Part shown: positions 46,333-57,869 of the stretch, piece by piece | How the letters are laid out: the number at the start of each line of letters is the position of its first letter | Position numbering within the stretch: the first letter of the stretch is position 1 | NCBI GenBank assembly: GCA_027922465.2 | Contig: BQMF02000416.1 | Span: forward strand, 310,001 to 374,000 | Reading direction: 5' to 3' | DNA length: 64,000 nt | Origin: Turritopsis dohrnii | Taxonomy: Eukaryota; Cnidaria; Hydrozoa; Anthoathecata; Oceaniidae | Program-made: the position numbers and the translations under genes | The notes under the pieces: model-generated | Database searches by the model: none | Told to the model about the DNA's origin: nothing | What the model saw: the letters and a program-made list of their open reading frames with translations, nothing else

Positions 46333-47556
46333 TCTATATATTAATAGCCGATTCTCCGTCTGTTTGTTTATTTGTTTGTAAGTCACGCAAAATGGTAGAT
46401 TAAGTTGTGAGCAAAATTATTTCTTTTTTTGTGTGCGACGTGAGTTCCAAGCAAATACATTGCAACCCCAATCGAACGTGACTTTTTTTGGCTGATGAAC
46501 TAATAGGAATAACGTTTTGTTTTTATCGTTATTTTTAGTTTTATATTCCACGTTGACTTGGCTTTGAAAACAGTACATCAACTAAATACAAAGGAACTAA
46601 CTGATTAAACATTTTGGACAAAAAGCAGCAGTGGCAAAACGTGGCAGCATATGTTCGGTTTGCCACTAACTCTTACCTGACTGTCTGAGACGGGTGAACT
46701 TTTTTTTTTTGAGCAATCAAAATGTTTAAAAACCGATAGGTAAAAAAAGAGTATCATGAAACAAAATATTTTTTTGCTTTTCTTTTAATAATTTAATTTC
46801 TTCTTTTAATTGTTAAGCGTTCTCATCGAACGTTTTCTTATTCTATTTATTCATTTAGCATGTGCCTTTTTTCTCTCCTCTGTGTGAACTTTTTAAGAAG
46901 AGAAACCATTTTCACCCTGTTTGATAGCACCCATGTTAGAGCGCGTAACATTTTTAAAACAAAAGCTAATAAAAAGTTGAAGTTTTTTCTCCCTACGTTT
47001 TGAGTGTATTGTTGTACTGATCATAGTCATATCCTTGCCTGACTGTCTGAGACGGGTGAACTTTTTTTCGAGCAATCAAAATGTTTAAAGACCGATAGGT
47101 AAAAAAAGAGTATCATGATACAAAATATTTTTTTTTTGCTTTTGTCATAATAGTTGTCTTAATTTGTTTTAATCGATTTCTTTTAATCTATTTTAGTCAG
47201 ATCGAACGTTTTTTTTTATTCACTTTATTCATTTAGCACGTGCCTTTTTTTCTCTCCTCCCGTGTGATCTTTTTAAGAAGAGAAACCATTTCCCCCTTAC
47301 GTTTGATAGCACCCATGTTAGAGCGCGTAACTTTTTTAAAACAAAAGTTAATAAAAAGTTGAAGTTTTCTCTCTATACGTTTTGAGTGTATTGTTACACT
47401 GATAAGAGATCGGTTTTACCAGAGGTTGTGACTTCGGATCTGCTTCTGGTTGAACACAAGTTGTACGAGCCGTTTATAAGGAAATTTTACGTTTATTGAT
47501 ACAGTGATACAGAGCAGGTGGACATGGGCGGCGAGCGACGCCGCCTTGGCGGCTAG
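46333..47556 (+). mobile_element. Helitron unit 5
   Basis: 1224 bp, the longest. Its middle holds a partial internal duplication: the block CTGACTGTCTGAGACGGGTG occurs at about 46678 and again at 47038. Confidence 0.88.
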
Positions 47557-48513
47557 TCTATATATTAATACCCGATTCTCCGTCTGTCTGTCTGTCTGTT
47601 TGTTTGTTTGTTTGTTCGTTTGTTTGTAAGTCACGCAAAATGGTAGATTGAGTTGTGAGCGAAATTATTTTTTTTGTGTGTGCGACGTGAGTTCGAAGCA
47701 AATACATTGCAACCCCAATCGAACGTGACTTTTTTTGGCTGATGAACTAATAGGAATAACGTTTTGTTTTTATTATTACTGTTAGTTTTATATTCCACGT
47801 TGACTTGGCTTTGAAAACAGTACATCAACTAAATACAAAGAAACTAACTGATTAAACAGTTTGGACAAAAAGCAGCAGTGGCAAAACGTGGCAGCATATG
47901 TTCGGTTTGCCACTAACTCTTGCCTGACTGTCTGAGACGGGTGAACTTTTTTTTTTGAGCAATCAAAATGTTTAAAAACCGATAGGTAAAAAAAGAGTAT
48001 CATAAAACAAAATGTTTTTTTTTTGCTTTTGTCGTAATAGTTGTCTTAATTTCTTTTAATCGATTTCTTTTAATCTATTTTAATCTGATCGAACGTTTTT
48101 TTATTCTATTTATTCATTTAGCATGTGCCTTTTTTCTCTCCTCCGTGTGAACATTTTAAGAAGAGAAACCATTTTCGACCTGTTTGATAGCACCCATGTT
48201 TGAGCGCGTAACTTTTTTAAAAAAGCTTTTTTACAAAAGCTAATAAAAAGTGGAAGTTCTTCTTCCTACGTTTTGAGTGTATTGTTGTACTGATCAACGA
48301 TTGGTTTTAAAAAATAAATAAGTCACACATAATGAAAAGCCTGAAAAATAGATAATGTAACACTGATGTAACACTGACTGCACACCAGAGGTTGTGACTT
48401 CGAATCTTTTCCAAGTTGTATGAGCCGTTTATAAAGTAATTTGCCGTTTATTGATACAGTGATACACAGAGCAGGTGGATATGGGCGGCGAGCGACGCCG
48501 CCTTGGCGGCTAG
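47557..48513 (+). mobile_element. Helitron unit 6
   Basis: 957 bp with a (TGTT)n tract near its start that is longer than in the other units. Confidence 0.88.
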
Positions 48514-49527
48514 TCTATTTATTAATAGCCGATTCTCTGTTTGTTTGTTTGTTTGTAAATCACGCAAAATGGTAGATTAAGTTGTGAACGAAATTATTTC
48601 TTTTTTGTATGCGACGTCAGTGCGAAACAAATTGCAACCCCAATCAAACAAGACTTTTTTTGGCTGGTGAACCAATAAGAATAACGTTTTGTTCATTAAC
48701 ATTATTATAAATTTTACATTCCAAGGACTACTGGCTTGGCTTTGAAAACAGTACATCAACTAAACCAACTGATTAAACATTTTGGAATACAAGCAGTGGT
48801 GGGCATAACATATGGTAGCGTGTTCGGTTTGCCAGTGTTGTATCCTAACGCTTGGCTGACTGTCTGAGATCGGTGAACCTTTTTTTTGAGCAATCAAAAT
48901 GTTTAAAAACCGAAGCTTTCCTTGCACGAAAAACGTGGGTCATGAAACAAAATATTTTTTTGCTTTTGTTTTAATACAGTAGAATCCCGATAACTCGAAC
49001 CCCCGATAACTCGAACTTTCAATAACTCGAACCAATTTCGAATTCCCCTTCACCAATACTTTCTCATAAAATATCCCCGATAACTCGAACATTCGATAAG
49101 TCGAACTATTTTCTCGGTCCCGTGGGGGTTCGAGTTATCGGGATTTTACTGTAATTTAATTTCTTTGTTATGCGCTTCTTATCGAACATGTTTTTATTCA
49201 CTTTATTCATTTAGCACGTGCCTTTTTTCTCTCCTCCCGTGCGATCTTTTTAAGATGAGAAAGCATTTTCCCCCTACGTTTGATAGCATACATGTTAGAG
49301 CGCGTAACCTTTTTAAAACAAAAGCTGATAATAAGTTGAAGTTTTTTCTCAACACGTTTTGAGTGTATTGTTATACTGATAAACGATTGGTTAAGTAACA
49401 CATCATGAAAAACCTGAAAAATTTATATCAAAGTTGATGTAAAACTGATGTAACACTGACTGTTTATTGATACAGTGATACAGAGCAGGTGGACATGGGC
49501 GGCGAGCGACGCCGCCTTGGCGGCTTG
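48514..49527 (+). mobile_element. Helitron unit 7, ending CTTG
   Basis: 1014 bp including a pogo-type MITE at 48977-49151. The terminus is CTTG instead of CTAG. Confidence 0.88.
48977..49151. mobile_element. pogo/Tigger-type MITE nested in Helitron unit 7
   Basis: Ends CAGTAGAATCCCGATAACTC and its near-complement GAGTTATCGGGATTTTACTG with TA on both sides. AACTCGAAC motifs recur inside. These ends are well known from pogo/Tigger elements. Confidence 0.92.
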
Positions 49528-49950
49528 TCTATGTATTAATTGCCGATTCTCCGTCTGTTTGTTTGTTTGTTTGTAAGTCACGCAAAATGGTAGATTAAGT
49601 TGTGAGCAAAATTATTTCTTTTTTTGTGTGCGACGTGAGTTCCAAGCAAATACATTGCAACCCCAATCGAACGTGACTTTTTTTGGCTGATGAACTAATA
49701 GGAATAACGTTTTGTTTTTATCGTTATTTTTAGTTTTATATTCCACGTTGACTTGGCTTTGAAAACAGTACATCAACTAAATACAAAGAAACTAACTGAT
49801 TAAACATTTTGGACAAAAAGCAGCAGTGGCAGAACGTGGCAGCATATGTTCGGTTTGCCACTAACTCTTGCCTGACTGTCTGAGACGGGTGAACTTTTTT
49901 TTTTGAGCAATCAAAATGTTTAAAAACCGATAGGTAAAAAAAGAGGCTTG
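49528..49950 (+). mobile_element. Helitron unit 8, internally deleted
   Basis: 423 bp. It matches the first 420 bp of unit 5 closely, then jumps from AAAAAAAGAG straight to GGCTTG, so the terminal hairpin is lost but the last bases remain. Confidence 0.8.
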
Positions 49951-50413
49951 TCTATGTATTAATTGCCGATTCTCCGTCTGTCTGTTTGTTTGTTTGTTTA
50001 TCTGTAAGTCACGCAAAATGGTAGATTGAGTTGTGAGAGTGATTATTTCATTTTATCTTGTGCGACGTCAGTGTGAAAACATTGTATTGAGACCTTAATT
50101 GAATGCGACGTTTAGGGAAAATTATCTCGGTAACCAATAGGGATAACTGACGTTTTTTGTGGTCTGCGATGCAGGCGATGGGGTAACGAAAAATTTGGGT
50201 CTAATCTTTTTGGAGGAGGGGTCTGTACGTCATCAAAATCTTTGAACGACTGTAACGGTTGATTGTAGCGGAACGATCCCATACATTTTTTTGATCAGTT
50301 TTTGGAGCTCTACAACATGGTAACACTTTCGGTTACCAATACCTTAATTTTATTTTTCGTGAAGTCAACGCAAGCTGAACATGGGCGGCGAGCGACGCCG
50401 CCTTGGCGGCTAG
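49951..50413 (+). mobile_element. Helitron unit 9, second interior type
   Basis: 463 bp. Same start and end as the others but a different interior (GCAGGCGATGGGGTAACGAA, then GAGCTCTACAACATGGTAAC). Confidence 0.88.
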
Positions 50414-50873
50414 TCTATATATTAATAGCTGATTCTCTGTTTGTTTGTCCGTAAGTCACGCAAAATGGTAGATGTGAATTGCGAAAGAAATCGGGGAGTC
50501 AGCAATATAAGATCACACATAAATTATCTCTCTTCTTGGGCGCGACGTCAGTGTGAAACCATTGTATTGAGACCCTAATCGATAACCAATAGGGATAGCT
50601 GATGTTTTTGGGGTGCGCGATACAGGCGATGGGGTGACGAAAAGTTTGGGTCTAATTTTTTTGAGGGGACGGGTCTGTGACGTCATCAAAATCTTTGAAC
50701 GATGACATCTCTGTAATGGTTGATCGTAGCGGAACGATACCATACATTTTTTGATCAGTTTTTCGAGCTCTACAACATGGGAACACTTTTGGTTGCCAAT
50801 TCCTTAATTTTATTTTTCGTGAAGTCAGCGCAGAATGAACATGGGCGGCGAGCGACGCCGCCTTGGCGGCTAG
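50414..50873 (+). mobile_element. Helitron unit 10, second interior type
   Basis: 460 bp, sister of unit 9. Its CTAG is followed by host T at 50874. Confidence 0.88.
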
Positions 50874-51748
50874 TTTCTATTTAATTCGCCATTTGTATCA
50901 CGTTTTCTTTTATTTCAAACAATTTAAACTACACTGATCCATTATGTATAATGTATTTCAGCCAAGAAGTTTAATCATTTCAGATGATGGCTCCAAAATT
51001 TGTTGGTCTTAGCATATCTAAGAGTTATCAAAATTCCGTGATCTGTTTATTTTGAATGACATTATTCGTGAATCGGCTACTTGAATTCAAGCGTTATAGT
51101 GTTCTACAGCACTGAACATGAACAGATTAGGCCAAGTAAAATTGATTATGAGGATAGCGTCGCCTTGCCAAAAAGTCAACGTGGAACGCGGAAAATCCAT
51201 TTTACTAAAAAATAGATGAATGCGGGTTTTGGTTTAATGTATTTTTTCCTTGTCAAGTTCGATTCTCGGCAGGGGGCATCAAGTCTCAGACATTATCTTT
51301 GACTTCGAATTTGCCCTAGTTTAAGATATGGTAAGATAAAAGGAACATGACAATGTAGTAACCTAACATATTTTGCAGATGCATGCAAATAACAAACAAA
51401 ACAACAATGTGGATTAATATATAATGAAATAGTGTCACAGTCATAGCTAATGTTAAAAAACGAATAGAAAATATTTTTTTCTTGTAGAAGTTGATAAAAT
51501 GAATGAATGCGGTAAATTGAAGATAAAATACACGAACGCGCGGGAAAAAAATGAATGCGCGTGGGTGACGCTATCCTCATAATCAAATTGACTTGGTCTT
51601 ATTGAGAACTCTTTCATAGTTGGGTTTAAAACGCAAAAGAACACAAAAACCTTATGTTGTCGTTATAATTTGTTTTAACAAAAATAATCACGGACTGCAA
51701 TAACATCTACACAATATTTATTTTGAGTGGGGACACATGGAAAACTTT
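50874..51748. other. Intergenic, 3' flank of the secreted-protein gene
   Basis: I see no gene. A minus-strand polyadenylation signal AATAAA (51717-51722) lies about 27 bp after the stop of the gene at 51749. A short inverted pair, ATTGATTATGAGGATAGCGTC (51131-51151) and GACGCTATCCTCATAATCAA (51569-51588), bounds a 460-bp stretch that may be a small TIR element. Confidence 0.5.
51717..51722 (-). terminator. Polyadenylation signal AATAAA
   Basis: Read on the minus strand, AATAAA lies about 27 bases beyond the stop codon of the secreted-protein gene. Confidence 0.6.
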
Positions 51749-53269
51749 TTACCATATAGGGACCCAATTACAAATACCTCCGATACCACGCAATCCTTGT
51801 TTATTAAAAATACTGAACAAGTTTGGACCATTTCCAACAGCGTTTGTACACAGCGTCTCTCCTGTCTCCTTTAGAACAACCGAAACCGACGGAGGATAGA
51901 TGGTGGCACCGTCTACAGTGAATTCAAGCGTCGTCAAGTTGGTGGCCGTACTGAACTGTATGCCAATCGGAATACCTGCCGATCCAATCACGGAATACTT
52001 CGGTTTCTGAGCAACCCAGTCACCAGGCCTTATAAAGATCATTCCACTGGTTCTTTCCACACAGCCTTGATTGTTCATCACGTGAATTTCTGGACGATAC
52101 CTTAATTTCCGTGCATTCAGCGTTATGTCATCTGTTGTCTGATAAAACATGGCGCATAATGTAGCGTACACTTTTCCTATGGCACCGTCGAAATTTTGGA
52201 CTAGCGAAAGATGTTTATGATCAAACAAAAGTTGAACGCCTGGTTCAATGATATCACCTGATCGAACGACCGGGTGTCTTGGATGCAACGTAAGTCGAAG
52301 ACGACCGCTGAACACTGCAAGCATCAGAGAATGCTGGACAGCAAAGCCAAACTCATCAAAGTCAGCATGCTTTCCAATATCAACATTGGACCACCAACTA
52401 CCAGCAATCAAAAACGAGGCTGCAGCTGAAGCAACTACAACCGCTTTCTCTTCAAACTCCGCCTGGCTGTTATAGTGCGGCCACTTGCATTTCTCCTCAT
52501 TCCTACAGGTGGATAGATCCTCGCTGATTTTGATGTAAAGGTGTTTATCACTAGTCATCAAAGCTGCCAGAAACATTATATATGATGCAGGACCTTTAGA
52601 TTGTGGAATCTTATCAACGATCAGATCTAATATGTTGTGACACCATTGAGAGATATGTGTTAAGACAGTTGGTCTCGTGCATGCATCTCTCAAAGTCAGC
52701 ACACAAGCCTCGCCACAAAACTTTGTTTGGTAATGTTTTTGAAAATCAAAATCAGGTGCGTTAAATTCGTTCCAGGCCGCACCTTGATAGGTTTGTGCTA
52801 CGTCATCACCAACCATTACCATGTGTTCAAGAATCTCGCCAAGACCGGCAATCGCCGGGCAATCGGAACTGGATTCTTTCGCACATTTCTTTATATATGT
52901 TTTATCGTATGTATAAAAATCGGAACGCATTACATTTCTTTTCGGGGCAGCTCCAAACTGAAAACATTTAGCACAATCCTGTAAACCACCTGATGGTCCA
53001 TAGCAACCTTTCCCATTTGATAATGTTTTACAACCGGCAAGCTGTGCACAGGCCGCTGTGCCTGTCAAGTCGTAATCGTATTTAACCGGATCGGCAACTT
53101 CGGAATTTCCAGTATCCGGAGTGGGTTGATTTTCGACCAGATACTCAAATATATCCCACATTTCACTGAAGAAACTTTCGGAAGAATCAACCCATAACCC
53201 GATACATAGGAGGATCACTTTGATGCTGTACACTTTCATGTTGTTGAAGGAAATAAAGGAGCCAATCAA
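51749..53269 (-). CDS. Secreted cysteine-rich protein of unknown function, single exon
   Basis: An uninterrupted minus-strand frame of 506 codons. The better start is Met11 (53239), because a signal peptide follows at once (MKVYSIKVILLCIGLWV, then DSSES), leaving about 496 residues. The mature part has about 17 cysteines, many in pairs near the N terminus (CAQLAGC, CYG, CAKC, CGEAC, CRNEEKC), an Ala-rich hydrophobic stretch near residue 290 (VVVASAAASFLIAG), and a possible beta-rich C-terminal half. AATAAA follows the stop on the minus strand. No known domain is recognised. The long open frame in AT-rich DNA, signal peptide and polyadenylation signal make it a real gene; it is probably extracellular. 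Confidence 0.85.
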   Translation of the reverse strand: MIGSFISFNNMKVYSIKVILLCIGLWVDSSESFFSEMWDIFEYLVENQPTPDTGNSEVADPVKYDYDLTGTAACAQLAGCKTLSNGKGCYGPSGGLQDCAKCFQFGAAPKRNVMRSDFYTYDKTYIKKCAKESSSDCPAIAGLGEILEHMVMVGDDVAQTYQGAAWNEFNAPDFDFQKHYQTKFCGEACVLTLRDACTRPTVLTHISQWCHNILDLIVDKIPQSKGPASYIMFLAALMTSDKHLYIKISEDLSTCRNEEKCKWPHYNSQAEFEEKAVVVASAAASFLIAGSWWSNVDIGKHADFDEFGFAVQHSLMLAVFSGRLRLTLHPRHPVVRSGDIIEPGVQLLFDHKHLSLVQNFDGAIGKVYATLCAMFYQTTDDITLNARKLRYRPEIHVMNNQGCVERTSGMIFIRPGDWVAQKPKYSVIGSAGIPIGIQFSTATNLTTLEFTVDGATIYPPSVSVVLKETGETLCTNAVGNGPNLFSIFNKQGLRGIGGICNWVPIW

Positions 53270-55458
53270 AATCTACAGATGAACTGGTAACTAAAGTGAT
53301 AACTGTGTGATGCCGTCCTCGTCTCTTCTCTACTTTATTTAACGCTTTCCACTTTTCTTCGTTTAAAAGCAAGATAGTCACATCTTATTTCATTGAAGAA
53401 GAAAACATAATGGATCCTTCTCACTTACTGCAACGTTTATCATACAGCGTGTGTGATCTGTAAGATGAAAGGTGCAGTGATCGATCACAATATCAAAACA
53501 AACAGTGCGCATACCCCACATGCTGTGCAATTAACCGTCTCATCAACAACTTCGTATCAAGGACTGTTCTTTTCTTTTTAATTTGAGGATTCTCGTATCA
53601 AAGAGGGATGTATCGAAAAGAGACAAGTGACCTTTAGTACGAGGTTGCTCTCACAGTAACACAATTTTTAATCACATACGATCAGACGAGAGATGAGTTT
53701 AGATGGTTGTCTATTTTAGCAATCATGGTCAAAACAAAAAACATTGAAGGTATACAATCAATCAAGAACTTAAAACAATGTTCATTTTTGATTTGTAAAA
53801 TACATGTAAATGTTGTTTCTGAATAAATACGCACCTCTTCCATTTTTACCAAAACAAATTTGTTTATAAACAGTTTATATCAGATAACCGCCTTGTGGTT
53901 GTACCATTTGTTTATCCATAGTTACTATGGCTTATCAGAACATATCACGTGACTATGATCAGAGTGGCAATTTGAAAGGCGAGATAAGTCGAGAGCATAT
54001 GCGACACATCAACATAAAATAATCTATGCTTTGAGTGACTGTATACTGATGGATAAGTGGTGTTTTAAACAATCATATCGAACCTCAGATGACTAGCCGA
54101 AAACACGTTAAATTTAAAACGACAGCACAATTTTTTGTTGCAGTCGCACAGTGTCGCCTATGTTGAATTTCTTGCAACAAAATACTGCGTGCTTTTTTAG
54201 ACAAATCGTAGCTTCGTGTTTATAGTTTTAGTTATATTAACACGTTAAAAACGCAAATCTTCTGATTTTATCGAAAATCGATATTTTTTCAAATTTTCCC
54301 ACCTTTCAAACAAAAACATTCGAGGGCCTCTAGAATTCACATCTTCCATGTTCCTGTTTTTAGGTTCTTGAACAAGGTTAAGACTATCTTAGTGGTTACG
54401 GTTTGGATTGCAGATGATATAATTTGGTTTAGGGGTTAGTGTTAGAATTAGGCCAATTGTTCATTTGTGTATTTCTGCCCAGCCATGGCACGCATGCCCA
54501 ACATTCATTGTAAGACTTCCTAATCGTGCGCGAGAAAAATGGTGGAAGAGCACCGAAGTGTTTCAATGATAGGACTTGTCAGATTTATGCGCATACAAAA
54601 GGCATGTAAAATACCATGGAAGAAATGAGGATGTAATACAGTTAACCCTAGCGAATCTAGTTTCATTGTGACCCAATAATGTAGGGGGAGTTCTGCATGC
54701 GGTGCGCATTATAGCTGCTTCTATTCTTGCTTCGTTCTAATAATGGGGGAGTAGCTACACTTTTTATATTTTCATATTTCACGATTTTGATTTGAGGACG
54801 ATTCTTAATTGTTCTCAGAAATTGATTGCCTTTGACATAATTGGATGCCGTCATATCGTTAATTGTGCCTAATTACGAACAGCCTTCCTAATTTCGAACG
54901 GAAATCAAAAAATATTCATGTTAAATTTTGTTGAAGAAAATAATTAGCTATACATATTCTATTTGGTACAAGATACTCCATAACATAGCAAAAGTGCGTA
55001 TATATACTACTTTGATTTTAGAGAATGACTGTAGCTTAGAAAGAAATCTAAATTAGATTAGTTCTCATCATCATCATGCTGCAACGCAACGAACGGTGAG
55101 AAAGTAGAGAACCCCCATTGAATCACAATACCGAAAGTTTAGTGTCAGGGTTTTTTATTGATAATGGTCAGAAAGATTAGCGAAAAAATCTAAGTTTAAT
55201 ATATATATAAGGGACAGGGCCATAATACTGTCATGAAATATATGACCAGCAAGATTATGGCGACGCAGGCTGTAAGAGGTTCCCATTATATATATTTTTT
55301 CAGTTTTTTAGTGCTCACAGGTTTAATCCACCGAAATAAAGCTCAGGTTGTCCTTTTCTTAAAAAAGTGTCCTTATCCCTTTTCCCTTCCACAGGACTCT
55401 CATTTCTAATTCTAGATTCTGATAAGTGACTATTATTATATATATACTTTCAAAATAT
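53270..55458. other. Intergenic region upstream of the secreted-protein gene
   Basis: I see no gene. It contains the minus-strand promoter of the secreted-protein gene, with a TTAAATAAAG candidate TATA-like box at 53333-53342. Near 54858-54900 is one arm resembling the TA-flanked element at 17016-17699 (CCTAATTACGAACAGCCTTC); no matching second arm was found. Confidence 0.4.
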
Positions 55459-56844
55459 GTGACGTTCCAGGGGATTTTGATAACAAACGATATTAACGTT
55501 AATATCGTTAATATCGTTATTATCGTTAATATCGTTAATGGAACTACAGAGTATCGCTATTATCGTTAATATCGCTAATATCGTTAATATGGTAAGAGCA
55601 CAGATTACCGTTACTATCGTCAAAAAGTTTTGTTCAAGACGTTTGTTTGTACATTTCACATACGTGTGTCGTTTTATGAAGTTCTAAAATAACCGTGATT
55701 TAATTATTATTTCGCCAAATAGCAATCAATTCAAAACAAACTCGCTTGTTTATGACATGATAAACCTGATTCATTCAATTATGACACACGGACATATATA
55801 TTTTTCTAGAAATAACAAAGCACTTTTTTTTCATTTGTTATTCCTGTAACTTCAGCACAAATTTGAAAAGCCACTTTAAAATACCGTTTCATTCGATTTG
55901 GTAATGTATTATTTTGAAATGTACATTTGCAGGTAGCATGCGTTTGTGTATTAAATTGAACTTAATTAGCTGGTTCTTATATTCATTTGGAGATTAAAGA
56001 TACAGAAGTAAGTTCGAAAGCAGGCACGAGTAGAAACCGTCTGCTATAATTCTTTTTTCTGAATTGTTCGACGGGTTGCCATTCTATAAGCTCTTGGGAA
56101 AAAAACTTTACATTATTAAAGACACGTTACATTAAAGTTTTTTTCGATAGCAAAACCTTTATTATTATTCTTTCGAAAGACATTTCACTTGCACTGGGTG
56201 AAGATGTACCCTTAATTAAATTGATCGCAACGTTTTCAGTGATCATTATTGATTTTTGTCATTTCGTCGATAATGTTTTCAGGTTCAACATTGGGATGAG
56301 GGACGAATGAAAACATTTTAACGTCGGCTTGACGAGTTGCAAAAGTTCTCTTTTGAAATACTCACCTTCGTTTAAATATAATATTACCTGTTTACTTCAG
56401 TTTGTTATGAAGTTTATGTGAAAGGTTGTCTGAAAGTTGTGTTTACACAGGGCTCTAAAACTTTACTTGAGGGTAATTCTAAAAATATTGAATTTCTTAC
56501 GCCGTAATCAAGCGAAAGAAAGATTAATATACACGAAATGGTTTCCTTGTCACAAATAAAATGATCACATGTTTAATATTAATGTTATTATCGTTAATAT
56601 CAAAAATATAGTTATTTTCTTACTATAATTTCGTAATTATAGTATATATAATATATATAACAATAATAGCGATAATAACGATATTAACGATAATAACGAT
56701 ATTAACGATAATAGCGCTATTAACTATAATAACGCAACGATAATTATTAGCGATAATATCGCTAATTCTATTGTTTTATTAACGATATTATCGTTAATAA
56801 TTATCGTTAATATCGTTTGTTATCAAAATCCCCTGGAACGTCAC
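55459..56844. mobile_element. Palindromic TIR element with a 9-bp CGTTAATAT satellite
   Basis: The first 40 bases, starting GTGACGTTCCAGGGGATTTT, recur exactly as the complement at the right end. ATAT flanks both sides, though in AT-rich DNA this is weak. Next to each end are arrays of CGTTAATAT/ATATTAACG units (55495-55600 and 56660-56815) that can form long hairpins. The centre contains about 130 bp shared, inverted, with the Harbinger MITE at 57273-57779. Confidence 0.75.
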
Positions 56845-56999
56845 ATATAATGTTTTTTCACCACCAGAACTTTATGACAGACTCTGTGGTTATATACTTT
56901 TTCATAATGCAAATGGGAAAGCAGCTTGGTGTGTTGAGCAGGCCATTTTGTAATTAGGAGGATTGTGACTGAATACCCTTAATAAGCAACTATATTATA

Positions 57000-57054
<55 letters not shown>

Positions 57055-57240
57055 ATATATCTATATATCTTTATCTTGATAAAGACTAGCAAAAGTCGAA
57101 ATATTGTGATAAGAAATAATGTGTTTTTCTTGTTTACTATAATACTCAACACATACGTGAACTGACTGTTACGTTTTATATATATATATATATATATATT
57201 ATAATTATATTATATATAATTATATACCACTAGTTGACGT
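57000..57240. repeat. (AT)n microsatellites
   Basis: Long TA runs at 57003-57070 and 57176-57230 frame a short non-repetitive stretch. Confidence 0.9.
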
Positions 57241-57272
57241 CAATGTGATATTGGAGCAGATAGCAAAGCTAA

Positions 57273-57779
57273 GGGGCTGTTTATATGAGAGGCGGGACGG
57301 GACGTTTGCCGGAACGGGACGAAAAACGGGATGATTTTATCCCGCCTTTACATGAGAAGTAGTTTTGCCGGGACGAGACAGCAATTTTACAATTTAATAT
57401 TGTAAAAGGTTTCTCCCAAGAGCTTATAGAATGGCAATCGAACAATTTAGAAAAAAGAATTATCGCAGATGGTTTCTACTTGTGGTTGCTTTCGAACTAA
57501 CTTCTGTATCTGTAATCTCCAACCGAATATAAGAACCAGTCAATTTTCAAACGTCCCGGGACAGTGTGTTTATATGATGAAAAACGTCCAGCTTAAGCGG
57601 GATCCCGGTTTGAGAAAGCGAGATCTCGCCTAACCGGGACGGGACGTTTTTTGTCCCGGGATAGTTTTTTTCATATAAACACGAGATAGATTTTTTATAA
57701 AAACTTCAATGGAGGCGGGATCCCGTTTTTCGTCCCGTCCCGGCAAACGTCCCGTCCCGCCTCTCATATAAACAGCCCC
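57273..57779. mobile_element. PIF/Harbinger MITE, 3-bp duplication TAA
   Basis: Ends GGGGCTGTTTATATGAGAGG and the exact complement at the right, continuing for about 60 bp with ACGGGACG-type repeats; TAA on both sides (57270-57272, 57780-57782). GGGGCTGTTTA ends and a TWA duplication are the standard marks of PIF/Harbinger. An internal stretch (57427-57525) reads MAIEQFRKKNYRRWFLLVVA..., possibly a remnant of a coding region. Confidence 0.88.
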
Positions 57780-57869
57780 TAAGATTATCTTTTAATGATA
57801 GTGAGTGTGCATCCTACTTGTACTTCACAATTAGTAATAGTATATATATATATATATATAACAGTTATA

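Larger units (their letters stand above)
42871..50873 (+). mobile_element. Head-to-tail array of ten non-autonomous Helitrons
   Basis: Ten units each start with TC (TCTATATATTAATAGCC, then a TGTC/TGTT microsatellite and CACGCAAAATGGTAGATT), and all but one end with the hairpin GGCGGCGAGCGACGCCGCC, eleven bases and CTAG or CTTG. TC starts, CTRR ends and a hairpin about 11 bases before the end are the defining marks of Helitrons. At every internal junction one unit's CTAG or CTTG is followed directly by the next unit's TC. Only the outer edges show host bases: A before the first unit and T after the last, the A/T target of Helitrons. No Rep/helicase gene is inside. This looks like a rolling-circle concatemer, later modified by duplication, deletion and a MITE insertion. 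Confidence 0.92.

Noticed and set aside
42890..50000. CRISPR-like array in the regularly spaced repeats
   Set aside because: Units are 0.4-1.2 kb, eukaryotic Helitrons with matching interiors; no short repeats with unique spacers.
55450..55659. Minus-strand frame rich in Ile/Asn/Asp repeats
   Set aside because: It is the translation of the CGTTAATAT satellite.
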